60,000 nucleotides of DNA, from NCBI RefSeq assembly GCF_000003815.2, contig NC_049994.1, positions 7,939,898 through 7,999,897 of the forward strand, written 5' to 3'. The stretch is from Branchiostoma floridae (taxonomy: Eukaryota; Chordata; Leptocardii; Amphioxiformes; Branchiostomatidae). Position numbers and translations under genes: made by a program. A model generated the notes under the pieces. It made no database searches and was not told where the DNA came from. It saw only the letters and a program-made list of their open reading frames with translations. Each line of letters starts with the position of its first letter. Position 1 is the stretch's first letter. This document shows, piece by piece, positions 1-12,700 of this stretch.

Positions 1-627
1 TTTCATTTGTGTAATATGGGGATTTGAGGAAGTTCAGTGTACATATACAATGTACATGTGTCATCCTATTTTCATGACACAGATATTTTGTACTGGGTAC
101 CAAGTAAGGAGACAGGTGTCATATCCATTTAGTTTAAAGCCCCTGTCACACATAGCCAACCATGGCCTCCTGACCTCCTCCAAACCAAGGTCACCTATGG
201 CTGGGAGTAATGGCTGTCAAGGTTGCCATCAGATAAATTTTGAAAAAAAAAAAATTCAAATTTGGGAAAGTCTTCTATGCTATCAAGGGAGCAATTAACT
301 GGAGCTAGAATGTATTATGTAAAGTACCGTAATCGTACTATATTACAATTTCATGATTGTAGACAACCGAAAGCACGCTGTGCACACGTTTGTATGCATG
401 CAGTTGCACATTGGGGTGGAGTCTAGATCAGCATGGAGTTGGCTCATTATCGCTGGGATATCGATAATTGGCCACCGGTTTGCACGGTAGAAAATAATCA
501 GATGTTTGATTTTACGACAGTCCTGACTACTCCCAACCCAGCACTGACCTTGGTTGGGGAGTGGGGGAGCAAAGTTTTGGAGAGGTCGCTGAACGTGTGA
601 CAGGGGCTTCAGGGGTTCCTAACTAAC
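1..627. other. Intron 16 (partial)
   Basis: Most of it is one palindromic element at 137-609. The first 136 bases show nothing recognisable. Confidence 0.5.
137..609. mobile_element. MITE with AAGCCCCTGTCACAC inverted ends
   Basis: The ends are inverted copies of AAGCCCCTGTCACAC (137-151 and 595-609). Further inside, CCAAACCAAGGTCA and GCTGGGAGTA near 180-210 pair with TACTCCC, CCCAGC and TGACCTTGGTTGG near 530-560. No coding capacity and no clear target duplication. A short element with similar GAAGGCCCC ends is at 4592-4673. The right end is 18 bp from the exon 16 donor. Confidence 0.7.
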
Positions 628-717
628 CTGTCGACGTACCACTTCGCCTGGCCTTGGGACTGGCGGGATTGGAGGTGGAGATCCCCTTCCTATTGGCTGC
701 TGAGATCATCTTGGCAA
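628..717 (-). CDS. Exon 16: tail segment, last exon inside the window
   Basis: 90 nt, phase 1 to phase 1. The acceptor is CTCTACAAG and the donor is ACAG|GTTAGT. It encodes VAKMISAANRKGISTSNPAS, then PKARRSGTST. The exon ends with an open frame, so the gene continues beyond position 1. An AAG acceptor and a basic Ser/Pro-rich product without homology make it less certain than the F-BAR and C1 exons. Confidence 0.68.
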
Positions 718-3700
718 CTTGTAGAGAGTGAAACACCGGGTCAAGTCCTCCTTCACCTGAGGTCACAAGGTCAAGTTTAAAAAGTCTGTCTTCTTTAAGC
801 CAACAATAGGCTATTGTCACACTGTGTGCCATTTCAATAGATTTAAAATATTCTACATCGATACTTATCATTGACGTAGTGGTTACATTTAGTTGTGGTA
901 TAATGTATTGTAAAATGTAGAACTTTCTTTTACAAATGTTCATCAGTAAAACCTATAAAATGACTCAGATCAGATATAAGGTGATTCTATTTCCTTGTTT
1001 TATTTGTCTTCACTACGAGCATTAAAAAGGTCCAATTTTCTACCTGACTCAAACAGACTGTCATGTCTATAACAGAGTCATTTCAAATCAAAGATGGCTA
1101 CCTTCTCAACTTTCTATCAATGTGGATAATACTGAGTGACTAGGGTGGGGACCAGTACAATCATTATGGTACTGGTACAAAATCAGTATTTTTTGCTGGA
1201 CTGTTCTGAAAAAATAAAATGGAAAACTTCAGTGGACTGGATGCTGGATCAATTAGAATATGAATTTGTCTTATAGGCATGAAAGTTCATCATATTTTTT
1301 AGCTAACCTTGCTCTTTATAGCAGCCACACATGAAAGAGAAAAGAGCCAAGTGTCATAAAATGATATGTTGTACATGTTTTGAATTATGTAAAATAATGC
1401 AGGAAGAAAAAAGATGTTACAAATTTGTTACATCTCTATTTTCTTCACGAGAGGACATATTCAAGAGAAGACATAGTATTAATATTCAAACAATAAATTT
1501 CCCAACATATCACAGTGAAGAAGGAAGGGTGTGCAGATGTGAAATGCTGAATGATGGTCGATGAAAAAGTAAAAACTGACCTTCCCCCTCCCCGTCTATA
1601 CTTGGGTCTGGCCATGTGCATGGAAAATGAATGAGAAGGGAAAAGGTAACTATGAAAACCACAGACATGAATGAATTGATGATGGTGATAATGATATAGA
1701 GAAGCGTGGAACCGAATTGTTTAGGCACGATACAGTTCGAAATAGACTAATTGACCTGAGTTGCACAAACTATTTCAAACTCAGATACTATCATGATAAT
1801 GGTACTAGTCTAAACTAACTTACTATATAAAAACTTTAAAATATTCATGCATAACAATATTTAAAAAAAAGTCATGCTAAGCATACATGACTATGTTGGA
1901 CATTCTAGAGATTTCTGACCAAAAGTGCTGAATTTTCGAAAATGATATTTCAGAAACAGTTTATGATATACAACCATTCAAAAGGAAAGACATAAGACAG
2001 ACATCATGGTAATAAATTTCTATACCTGATAGTATACTAATTCACAAATGATATAAATTACAGAAAATCTAGCAATATTTGCAGGTTAACAGTTACTTTA
2101 TAAGCAATAGTTATTGGCTAAAACTTGAAAAATGTCTGAACATTTCCATATTTTATCCAATTGCTTGAGTAAGTGATTGAAATTGCTTGAAACAAATTAA
2201 ATAAATAAAAAGAATTACTCACTTTCTGCCAAGTTGAAGAAGGCAGGGTCCAGACAGTAGGCAAAGTTTGGAGGAAAAATGACACTTTGGCAACATTGTT
2301 CTTATTGCAATCATACCACAATCGTTATCACAATGGTGGGGAAATGTGCTAGATCACTATTTTCTCTTTTTTATCTGTTGTTCATTTGGCCATCAAATTC
2401 CAGAGCTACATTTTGAGCACTTTTCTTAGGAATGATTCTAAGAAAATCTCATTCTGTAATTAGTTATCATCAATCTGTAAAATGTCTTTGGACAATGCAT
2501 ATCAATTTGATAACTGCCATATAATTAATTGCATGGAAAACAAGACACTCAACTTATTTGATCAATAACATTGGAAGCCTTCCCCCACCATTGCACATTA
2601 TAGACAGTCCAGTCAAAGCAGTCAAGTGCTCTTTTGAAGTGAGTGCTCATAAGGCTCCGTTCTCATTGAAAATTAATGTGGAAATGCTGTCATTTTTGGG
2701 GAATCATTGATAAAGGAATTTTCCTCAACAATCAGGTAGGTTTGACTGAAAAATGAGCTGATATGATAGCATTTCTTGTGATAGCACTGCTCTTTTCAAA
2801 ACTGCACATTTCAATGACAAAGAGCCATAAGCAAGTTTCTGCATCCTCATGCAAGGGTAATACTCAGTACTACCAGGGGGTGGGTGGAGACAAGGCTCTT
2901 GTGATGAGCCTTTTTTCAGTGAGGTGCGCACAGGGGTACATGAGTGTTTCTCTATCATCTAATTGATACAATGTACATATGTACGGCCACTCCAATTCAG
3001 TTTGTTGCTTCTCAGATCTAAACATGATATGCCTAACTTGAAAAACAAAACATGATAAAACAAACCTGAGGAATAAGTTTATACTTTTTGTGCACTCAGT
3101 TTTATGGAGTGAAGACTGTCAATCATAATGTCAATCATGATTTATGTTTTGCACCTCCCTGCTATCTACTTTTATGACATAAGCTGGCTATTTTCAACAA
3201 AAATGTATGAGAAACACAGATATAAATTGGTGTGGCCTAGAAATCTAGGAAAAAGTTAGTACAATTAAAAAAACACTCCATTCATTAGATAGGGAATCTT
3301 CATGTTTATAACAAAATGCTGACAAAGGAAAGTGACCAACTAAGACAACTAAAAGAGAAAATAAAGGCCCAGCCCCTAAGGTGTAGCCAAAAACTGCTGA
3401 AGAGAAAATGGGGCCATGCAATAAAAAACTAACGACTGTTTTGTTAGACTATCAAACTATGGTGGTCTAACCATGTAATTTACATGTATATTCAATGAGT
3501 TCTACACATACTATACTATCCTATACAGGTGAAACAGGTGAGGTACACGTGTTAGAGAGTTCTAAGGAACACAGGTAGACCTGGACACCACGTAGGACAG
3601 ATGGACACAAGAAGAAAACCAAGAGAGTTGGACATTTCTACAGGTGTGCATGCTGGTGTGGTCACACACAACATTCAACCACAGATAGAGGGGCGTGGTT

Positions 3701-6700
3701 GGTAGAAAGAGGCCTAGACTGGGGTTTTCTCATATATGAAAGTGGCATTTTATGTCTGTCTTTCTATTGCAACCGTGATGTTTTTCTGGTACTGATGTCC
3801 CCAGTATTGGCCTCCGTTGTGTTTTCTCTGAGTCTGTTCACACAGAGTGGGTACAGACATAAGAAGGGCTCAGAATTTTACCTTCTGTAAAGGAGGCAAA
3901 TTACAGAGTGGTATAGGCCATTCAGGAGGGAAAAAGACATGGTTCAGAAATTACTGCATTGATTTATTGTATAATCTTCCTAATAAGTAATTATATAATG
4001 TTAAGAATCTGTGTCGCAGTCTTCAATGTGTTTGAAGAAAATGTAAGGTTTACTAACTTTTACACATTTGTAAGTGTACCGGATGATAATTGTATTATGT
4101 ACATTTTGTAAAATTTTGTATCAAGCACATGCAAATCAAATAATTTTGTATGAAATAGATTTATGATGATATAGAAAAGATTGCTTAGGATAATGCTAAT
4201 CATAAAATTGTGTATTTCAATAAAGCATTTAACATTTCTGTTTTTGATAGCTTCATCAATAATCTAGCTGCAGTGGAAGTATTAAGTAAAAAGTGATCTC
4301 TTCTTTTGTCAAACCCTATAACATACAAAATGTATGTAACTAATAATAGTATATAAAATGAATTCTATAGAATACTGATGCATGTATTATGATAACACTC
4401 CATATAAACCTTTAAGAGCTACTTGACACTCCATAAGAAACCTTTTAAGCTGCTTATTTTCCACATTTAGATACCACCCATGTCTAGAGTTGGAATTGTT
4501 AGAAAAGCTTCTATTGTCATCAGTTATAAGCTAGACCATAGTTTAAATTGCACATGTGTAGTGTGATGGATTATGGATACCATGAAAAGTTGAAGGCCCC
4601 TGTGACAAAGAAAACATCCAGGCATGTATCAACGATGGTCTAAACAAGAACTGTTTACAGCATAGGGGCCTTCATCTTTGACCTAGCACATGCATAGTTC
4701 AAACCATGCCCCAGCTTATACAAAATGCTGTAAGCTCTCAAATATACAATAAAGAGTAAGAAGGTAAAAGAAGCAAATGTCCGGTTCATACCTACAGAGC
4801 TTAGTGTGGTGGAGGGGGGACCATCTTTGCCGAAGGCCAGCCGTGCCTTGTAGTCGATGTCGGAGCTACTTTTTTGTCTCCGTAACCCCTTCCCTTGCCC
4901 AGGCTGGAAAACAAACAACAAAATGTAGTGACTGTTAAGCACCAGTCAATTGACCTCTTTCCAGTTACAGCGGCCATGTTGAATTTCCTAGGGCATACTC
5001 ATGTCTGCAATACCTGCTACATTGGAGAATGCCCAACTGCAGCCTCGTTTTGGTGCATGACTCTGGGAAATCCAACATGGCCTCCATAACTGGAAAGAGA
5101 TCTATTCCAATCTTCTGCGTACTGCAATAGGGTATGATAGGGTTTTGGGCCATGTTGATCTAAATCACATCATCACATCCTGGGTGGGAGAAGGGGGAGC
5201 AACTTTTGAAGGAAGTATTGTAGTTGTTCATGTCCATACAGTTACAGCTATAACTCACAAACCCTTTGATGCATTTTTATGTGGTGACGCATTTTGTCTG
5301 CTAGTATACTATTATACGCTAGATGATGCACATTGTGGCTTTCTTACAAAGTAGAAGTTTTTATATGATATGTTACAGTCACTGTATATTTAAGAAAACA
5401 CCCCTATCTTCTTGGAATTGTGGAACCGGTCATTAATGTCATTGCCTTTTGTGGGCATTTCTATCCATGTTTTTCTCCAAGCAGATGTTGTGTTATGTGC
5501 TCAACTTGCTTTAATGTCCTTTATCTATCGGTGTTGTCAAGAAATTGTAATAGCAGCAATGTCAATGTCCAATGAAGTATTCGAATTCTTGACAGTGGTG
5601 CAAGTAATGTGTGTTTGCATCATTTGATTGAAGTCGAAGTCGGGATATACTGTAAAATATACTGTCGGGATATACTGTAAAATATAGGCCGGTACGCAAT
5701 ATCTATATGGTCCAGTATTCCAGCTCAGGTATGACATGATAATGTCTATTTCATATTGCGCATGCTGCCCCATCTTATTTCATGGTCCTTTACGGCGCAG
5801 TATGTCACAAACGTGAACATGAAAATTTCATAAGGTATGAAGAAGCATTTGGCCTATCGTGTGAGAACTCAGGAGGGACAGTTTTATTTCGTACCCATCC
5901 TCAGGGACACATGGGGCAATGCACTTCAGGTCTCACACTAAGAGCAGCTTAAAAGATACTGTGAATTGGTTTACTTCTGGAGAGATTTTGTGGTAGAAGT
6001 GGAATGGGCATTTTTGAAGTGTTTAAAGTTTGTTGTTTTAAAAAATCCTGTAGCAAAGTTTCAATACATCTGAAATACATAGATAATTTGAGTTGTCATG
6101 GATTCACCATGGAAAGGTCATTGCGAAAACTGCAAAGACATTCCAAGATTTGAAGTGCATTTCTAATGAGAACATTAAAGGAGATGTTAAAGTGTTGAGT
6201 ACTGAATAAGATTTTTTTTTCCATTTTCTTGGTTTGAAGATGATTTTTGCAAAGAAACTTCTGTAACTGTATAGAAAGGCTAAATGCTCTGAATATCTAT
6301 ATATGTGTGACCCCAGGGCTTAAAAACGGAGATGGGTGCCGGGCCTACGCATCACAATGTGATGCATGGCAACTTTAGTTTAGCTTTAGCTATGAATATC
6401 CCTTCTCAATGGCAGAATAGCACTTATTTCAGCACCAAGGACAGGACAGGTTTAACCTTCAGTGTGCTTAGTAGCTACAAATGGAACCAAATATTTATTG
6501 GCTATGGATCTAGGCAGAAAAAAATCGGATACCAGTATCTTTCAACGATTGTGTATTCCATAAAAGGCATCTAACGTTATAGTTTGTAAATATGAACCAA
6601 ACCGGACAAGATACACATACGAGGGGACGAGGCCTGAGAGACGCCCATCTTTCATAGAATGGCGGGAGAACCATGACGGCTTATAAATAGTGATGCCAAC

Positions 6701-9700
6701 CACTGGTCAGGATTGGTTTATGGACCAATGAATGATTTGTCACAATGGTGATTCCATTTTTCCACTTTTCGCAGTGCCCTGATCATGCATTTGCAATACA
6801 CACCACAAAACAGATTTAGCGTTCCACCGTTGTTTCAACTTTAAAACACTACTCTTTCCACTCCGATATTGAGGGGAAGTTCAACCAAAATAAAGTTAAG
6901 TAAGTCCTATACTACTAGACCTCAACCAAATTACAAGTTAACTCCAGTGAGAATGAATGAATCGAAATAATAGTTACTAGCCATTTCTAGCAACTATAAT
7001 TCACTCATATATAACAGCATCTGAAATATGACAGCATGATATGAAAGTAGGCCATGGTTTCATCACTTAATGTGATAAATGATGATATGTGACGATATGG
7101 TTTATATAACAAAAATGCCATGAAGGTGACATGTGCAATCATAAATACCAACTTGAGCAATGGTAAGCTGTAGCCTGGTATCCTTCCAAATATTCTACCT
7201 TTGGTTTGTTCCAATGGTTGCTTCTCTTTTTCTTTTTTATTATTTGGCAGGCCAACTACTCTCTAATCGCTGGTACTGAATTGCAAGGAGCTTACAGTAA
7301 ATAGGCGTGAATCATAAGGTGTGGAGCAGCTGCTACACAGTGCTAACTCAGGTGACCTCAATACACAAAAACCCAAGGTGTGGCAGTATGACAGAAAGTT
7401 TTGAACTAATGACACTGGGAGGACCCAAACTCTTTTCGGTGACTGTGGTGGGTTCATGAACATGCTTGAAGTGTGGAACCTCCATTTAGCGCCTTATCCG
7501 AGGGACAGTTCTAACCAAAGCTTGGTTCTTCATTCCACTTGGGTGAAGCGAGGAAAGTCATGCACGGTGCAATTTCCAAGGGCACAAAATTTGTGGCACA
7601 TCAACGGATCAGAGCCCCACAACAGTTCTCTGCAGCCTGTCAACTGTCCTTATCAAAACATTTGGTCCAAACATCTTACAGTATTTTAGGAATTTATTTT
7701 AAGTCTTTTGCAGAAGCTGTGTAACATGAGTCAAACCTCCCGATGCCTAAATTCAAACCCAGTTGCCATTCTGTTACAAGGAAACTGCCATGCCATGACA
7801 AGGAAACTGTAAATTATAAATCCCTCCTATGTAGCAATCTTATATAAAAAGTTCTAAAAGCCAATTGTTTCTAAATCCATCTAAACATGATTTACATATT
7901 AGTGACATCTGCATGCCTCCCGAGTTAGTGACTTTGACATGTTCACCCAGTTTTCCAGTTAGATGTGCTTGTGTCCAATTATTCTGTCAGTTCATTTTAG
8001 TGACGCTGAAGAAGACGGATGGATGTAACTTGAAATGTTCGGAGGTAAATTTCCGCAGTTGTGGAGATTGAATTGCTTTTAAATTTGTTGACCTGAATGT
8101 CTAACCATCGTAAACAAACTGTTGGGATGCCGGACTGTTCTGAGTAGATGCAATCAAAGGAGCAAACCTGGGCTAGAAGAGTACGGATACCAGGCTACAG
8201 GGTTGTAGCCAGCCAGAAATCATTTTCCGTCCCCTCGATTTGAATGGCTTTGGCGCAGCATGTGCCCAAGGAAAATTTTGAAATTTAGACCCTCTGAAAT
8301 GCCATTTCCTGCATTTTGAGGATTAAATTTTGCTCACAGCGGACGGAATGGGGAAAAAAAATTTCCGTCCACAGCTGCAAAATTCCTTCAAAGGATTGAA
8401 GGACCGGTGTTAGCTACAACCCTGCCAGGCTAGTAGAACGGATACCAGGCTAGTGTAAAAAGATGATAGGATGATGACATGTGAATACCATACCTCATGG
8501 TCAGCTGGTGACGGAGGCTGTAGACATGAGAAGAGAGCCATGAGAGGAAAGCAAGTAGAGTATTTGAAGAATCAGGGTTGTCAACAAGCTTTCAAAAACG
8601 TTTAAAAATGTCCTACAACTTTTGGTGTATAGGGACAGTGCCCATTTCTGTTTTTATAGTCCATGGGCCACACAGACCCCTATAGTAGGGGGATAAATAG
8701 TTTTCCTGTAGTCCATTGGTACAAGAGTGTGTTAAACTCTCACACCCATTCTAATGAAATGCCAATTGCTAAGCAGAGAAAGTAGTATGTGCTATTTTTC
8801 AAGTCTAACCTTCAAATTCCAACCTTCCGAATGCAAGTTGAGTTAGTCGAAAATCTTTCAACTTTATACAGGGGTTGATTGGACCAAGAAAATACATGTA
8901 CATTGTATACATGGTACGAAATAAGCTATTAATTTTGGTTACAATATTTCAGTTCTCAATATTTTCAGCCAATAAAGGATTGTTAATGATAGTGTTGAGG
9001 AAAGCTAATGATACTACATTAGCCATTATGAAATTTGAAGTACAGCTGAATCCAATGACAGTTGACAACCCTGATTGGTGTAAAAAGTCAGGAAATGTGT
9101 GAAAAAATAAGGGGCAAAAAATGCAATACAATGTGATGCAATAAAGATTCTGATGTGTGAACACAGTAGTAAATGGTGCATAGAAAGATGAACAGCATTG
9201 CTCTTACCCAGCCCTTAGTTTTCTACAACATTGGTCAAGCCCATATTGAGCCATGCACACCAATATAATTGCTTGTTTCTCAGACAGCTTTCTGTAAAAT
9301 CTCAGCTTAAGGACATCCTGAATACAGAAGGCTGGGCTGGACTTAATTGATTGACCCATCCCTCCAGCCTTCAATGGAAGTTTGCTTGTTGGGTTTGACA
9401 TAGATTTTGTCTGGTTTGTCCAAAAATTCTGAAATTTATGACATGAAATATGTTTTTTTCAAGTATGAAACAACAAAGCCAAAGCTAACAACAAAAATGA
9501 ACAAACCTGCTTGTAAATTTCCAGTTGAATAGAATTTTGCACTTTTTGTTGCAATGCCTCAGCCATTAAACATGGTCAATGCAATGGATAAAATTTCTTC
9601 CCAACAATGAGTGGAGCAGACCAAAATCTTAAGCTAAACACAGCTGTTTGTGAATCAAAAGTTTAAATTAGTGTGGCCTTATAAGGCAACATTCCAAGAC

Positions 9701-12700
9701 TCATAACACCTTGGAAGCAGATGACAGCTCTAGCTCCCTGGCAATAAAACCTTCAGATCAAATACAAAGCAGCCAGCCAAAACTAATTGATTGATAGACT
9801 CGGACAGACAAGAATGGTTAAGTGACCTATTTTCTGTCCCCTTTTGATCTCGTAGAACCTTTCTTTTTTTAAAAATAGATCCCTATTGACGTACACCACT
9901 TTCTGACTTCCCGTATAGAATAGAAGTCTCTGATGCTTCTGAAATTCTATGTATTCTAGGGCTGTGTTTATATGAATGTAAATTATGTGAATCTGTGATT
10001 TCTTTTAAGATGTGTAACTAAACAGTTGTAATGAAACAAGAGGAGCTGTTCTTTGATGTGTATGTACGTTTACGACCGTTCATCTTCTGACAGTAACAAA
10101 TGGCAGAGACTACGATTACATAATGACAGGGAGACTATCGCAATCTGGCTTGTCTCATGCAGAACAGATAACACCCAATAGGGCCTCACGTTCAAGTTAC
10201 CAACAAGAACCAAATATCTCCTTCAAAATTACAACAAAAATCTGTCTAAACGTAACAAGGAAGAATGTTCAAATGTACAATTTACAGTGAATACTAAGTA
10301 TTATTGTTTTCAGTAGTTCATTTATGGTGAAATATTATAGGTTGTTTAATGTCTTTTTAAAAAATGTCAGAATGTAGGCTAAATCATCTCCATAGCCATT
10401 TTACCATTACGCTTATTGTTGGTGATAAATTTCCATACGAATTGCAAAAATTTCAGAATACAAAATGCATTCACCAACAACTCAGCATTTGCACCCGAAA
10501 TCTCCGTGCTGCACTAAGTGGATTTAATGCCCCGGGTAGATAATGTAATCTGTGCTGGCAATGCCCTAGAGGGCGTGTACTTGGCTTATGATTTTGGTGT
10601 TAATCCGCCTGTGAAAGGCAATATCAAGTGCAGATTAGGGAATGATGCCCTGATGAGGACACGTAGGGAGGATTTTGGGTCATATAAAATCCTCTCACAG
10701 GAAAAACCATTAGAGAAGCTATTTGAATAGAAAGTATGAATGATTTCGGGCCCCTTGCATAAACAATCTTGTTGCAGAATCTCCAAACTGCAAGTTAATT
10801 TGAGGCAAAATTCCTCTACAAGATTCAAACTCAAACAGTATTCATACCACGTTGATGTTATATATGGCAAGTGTATTATTCATACATACACTATTGTTTG
10901 GAGATGATGTTGTAGATGAAGATGTGAATATCATACGGATAGTTTAGATTTTTCAGCAGATTCCCTGTGTTAGTGATACACTACACATCTGCCTGCAAAA
11001 TCATCGTCAGGCGGTGTAATGGAGGAATTTCTATGTGATTGCTGTTGCAAATGGATGTTCAAAGATATGCAAATGCATGAGAGAGAAAACACAGGCCGTC
11101 TTACCGCTTGTCCGGTACACGAGGGGACGCTGTCTTGACATTTGTGGTGCACGTTCATCCTGCAGTTTTTACATCGGACGCCTTGTTTCATAATTCCTGC
11201 ATGTCGGAGGTGAGAGAAGGGAGAGACGAGCTGTCAGTCAGGGAAACATGACGACAGTTGATGGTACAATGGGGAGCGGAGGAGTGATACAATCAATTGT
11301 CAGGCCGCATTATATAGCGCTTTCCCCCCACAGGTACGTGGGCTGAATCTCAAGTGGGGCGGACCGCAGAGCTAACTCAATATGCGACCCGCAACGCAAA
11401 CCTGCACTCACCAATCCTATGAATTATATAACACGCAGCAGTGATGAAAAAAATGGTCACAGATGTAGATATAAAATTCTATCCCAAAATACCTCGCAAT
11501 CAACATGACGTTTCGAATCAGACAACAATACCGCATAAACAAAAGCTCAGGTGTGGGTTCAGCACAAGAATAAAAAACGCTACCGTCCACAAATTCCTGA
11601 ATATAATGGAGCAATGACTAAAATCAAGGTGGCGCGTCATTAATTATACATTCGGAATTGTCCAACCCTGTCAGCGGCACAATGGAATAAGAAATCTCCC
11701 CGCAGTCAATTTTACTATTACAGCGGGGCAAAGCTAGATCTAATTGTCCCAAAGGAGGCATCATGGCACAAAAGGTGTGAAATATCTTTTATTTGAATTA
11801 CCATGCATGGCACCAAATAGGGAAGGATACAAAAAAATGTAATTGAAGGTATCGTTGGAGAGATCTATTGCAATTTTGTGTGACACCATTTCAACCTACA
11901 TCATTTATTTTTAAAATGATAGAAATAAGGTCATGATTTCTAACCTAGCCTCAAAATTAAATCAATTTCTTGATATACCTTCATATGACAATTCATACAC
12001 AAACAAAAACATAGAAATAGTACCACTATGTGCACACAATTTTTGGGGTCAAAAGATGAATTTTTGTGGGCTACACATATTTGAGTTGCTAGAGATCTGG
12101 AACGCTATGGTGAAAATTGGGTATTGGATTTTGGATATCGGATTCAGAGCCTTTGGACTGAAGTTAATCGCTGATAAGTCATGTGAATTCTTGATGATGT
12201 GAATAGATTTATCCCTTTTTGTTCACAGTTATGTGGATTTTCATTTTTTGTGAATCAAGGTAAATGGGAAATTTCTGATAATATTTCTTTTAGAATTATT
12301 GAACTACAGGAGCTGAATTTTTTCCCCTTTTAATTGTTGCAAAAGATTTGAAGCTACATAATCTTAATTTTTGTAATATGTAATATATAATATTTTATAC
12401 TGATATACTGCTGTAAATTCCGTAGACTTATCAATGGGCTATTTTGGAGCATTTTGTCACAATTTTTCGAGGCAACAGATGAAACATATATTTTCAGATG
12501 CACATTGGCAACAGAGACTGTATGCTGCATATGCCCTAGAACTTTCCCTTAGAAACTGTGCTGCAGTGATTGCAAAATCAATACTTGGCTTTCAAACGGC
12601 AAGTAGGGTACGTGATACACAACCTAATGGTACCAGGATGTACTTATGCACCTTCCAATAGGACATGACCTGCACTAGGCACGGGGAAAGGTAGTGCAGT

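Larger units (their letters stand above)
4904..8493. other. Intron 14
   Basis: Contains a pair of identical 'GGGATATACTGTAAAATATA' units near 5640-5690, a SINE-like body at 7456-7640 and a well-defined hAT-like element at 8198-8424. Nothing coding is supported. Several 60-80 codon open frames here have no domain and no splice support. Confidence 0.5.

Noticed and set aside
7456-7724. Two overlapping plus-strand frames of 61-77 codons
   Set aside because: They fall in a SINE-like repeat also found at 50220-50400, where the frames are not conserved.
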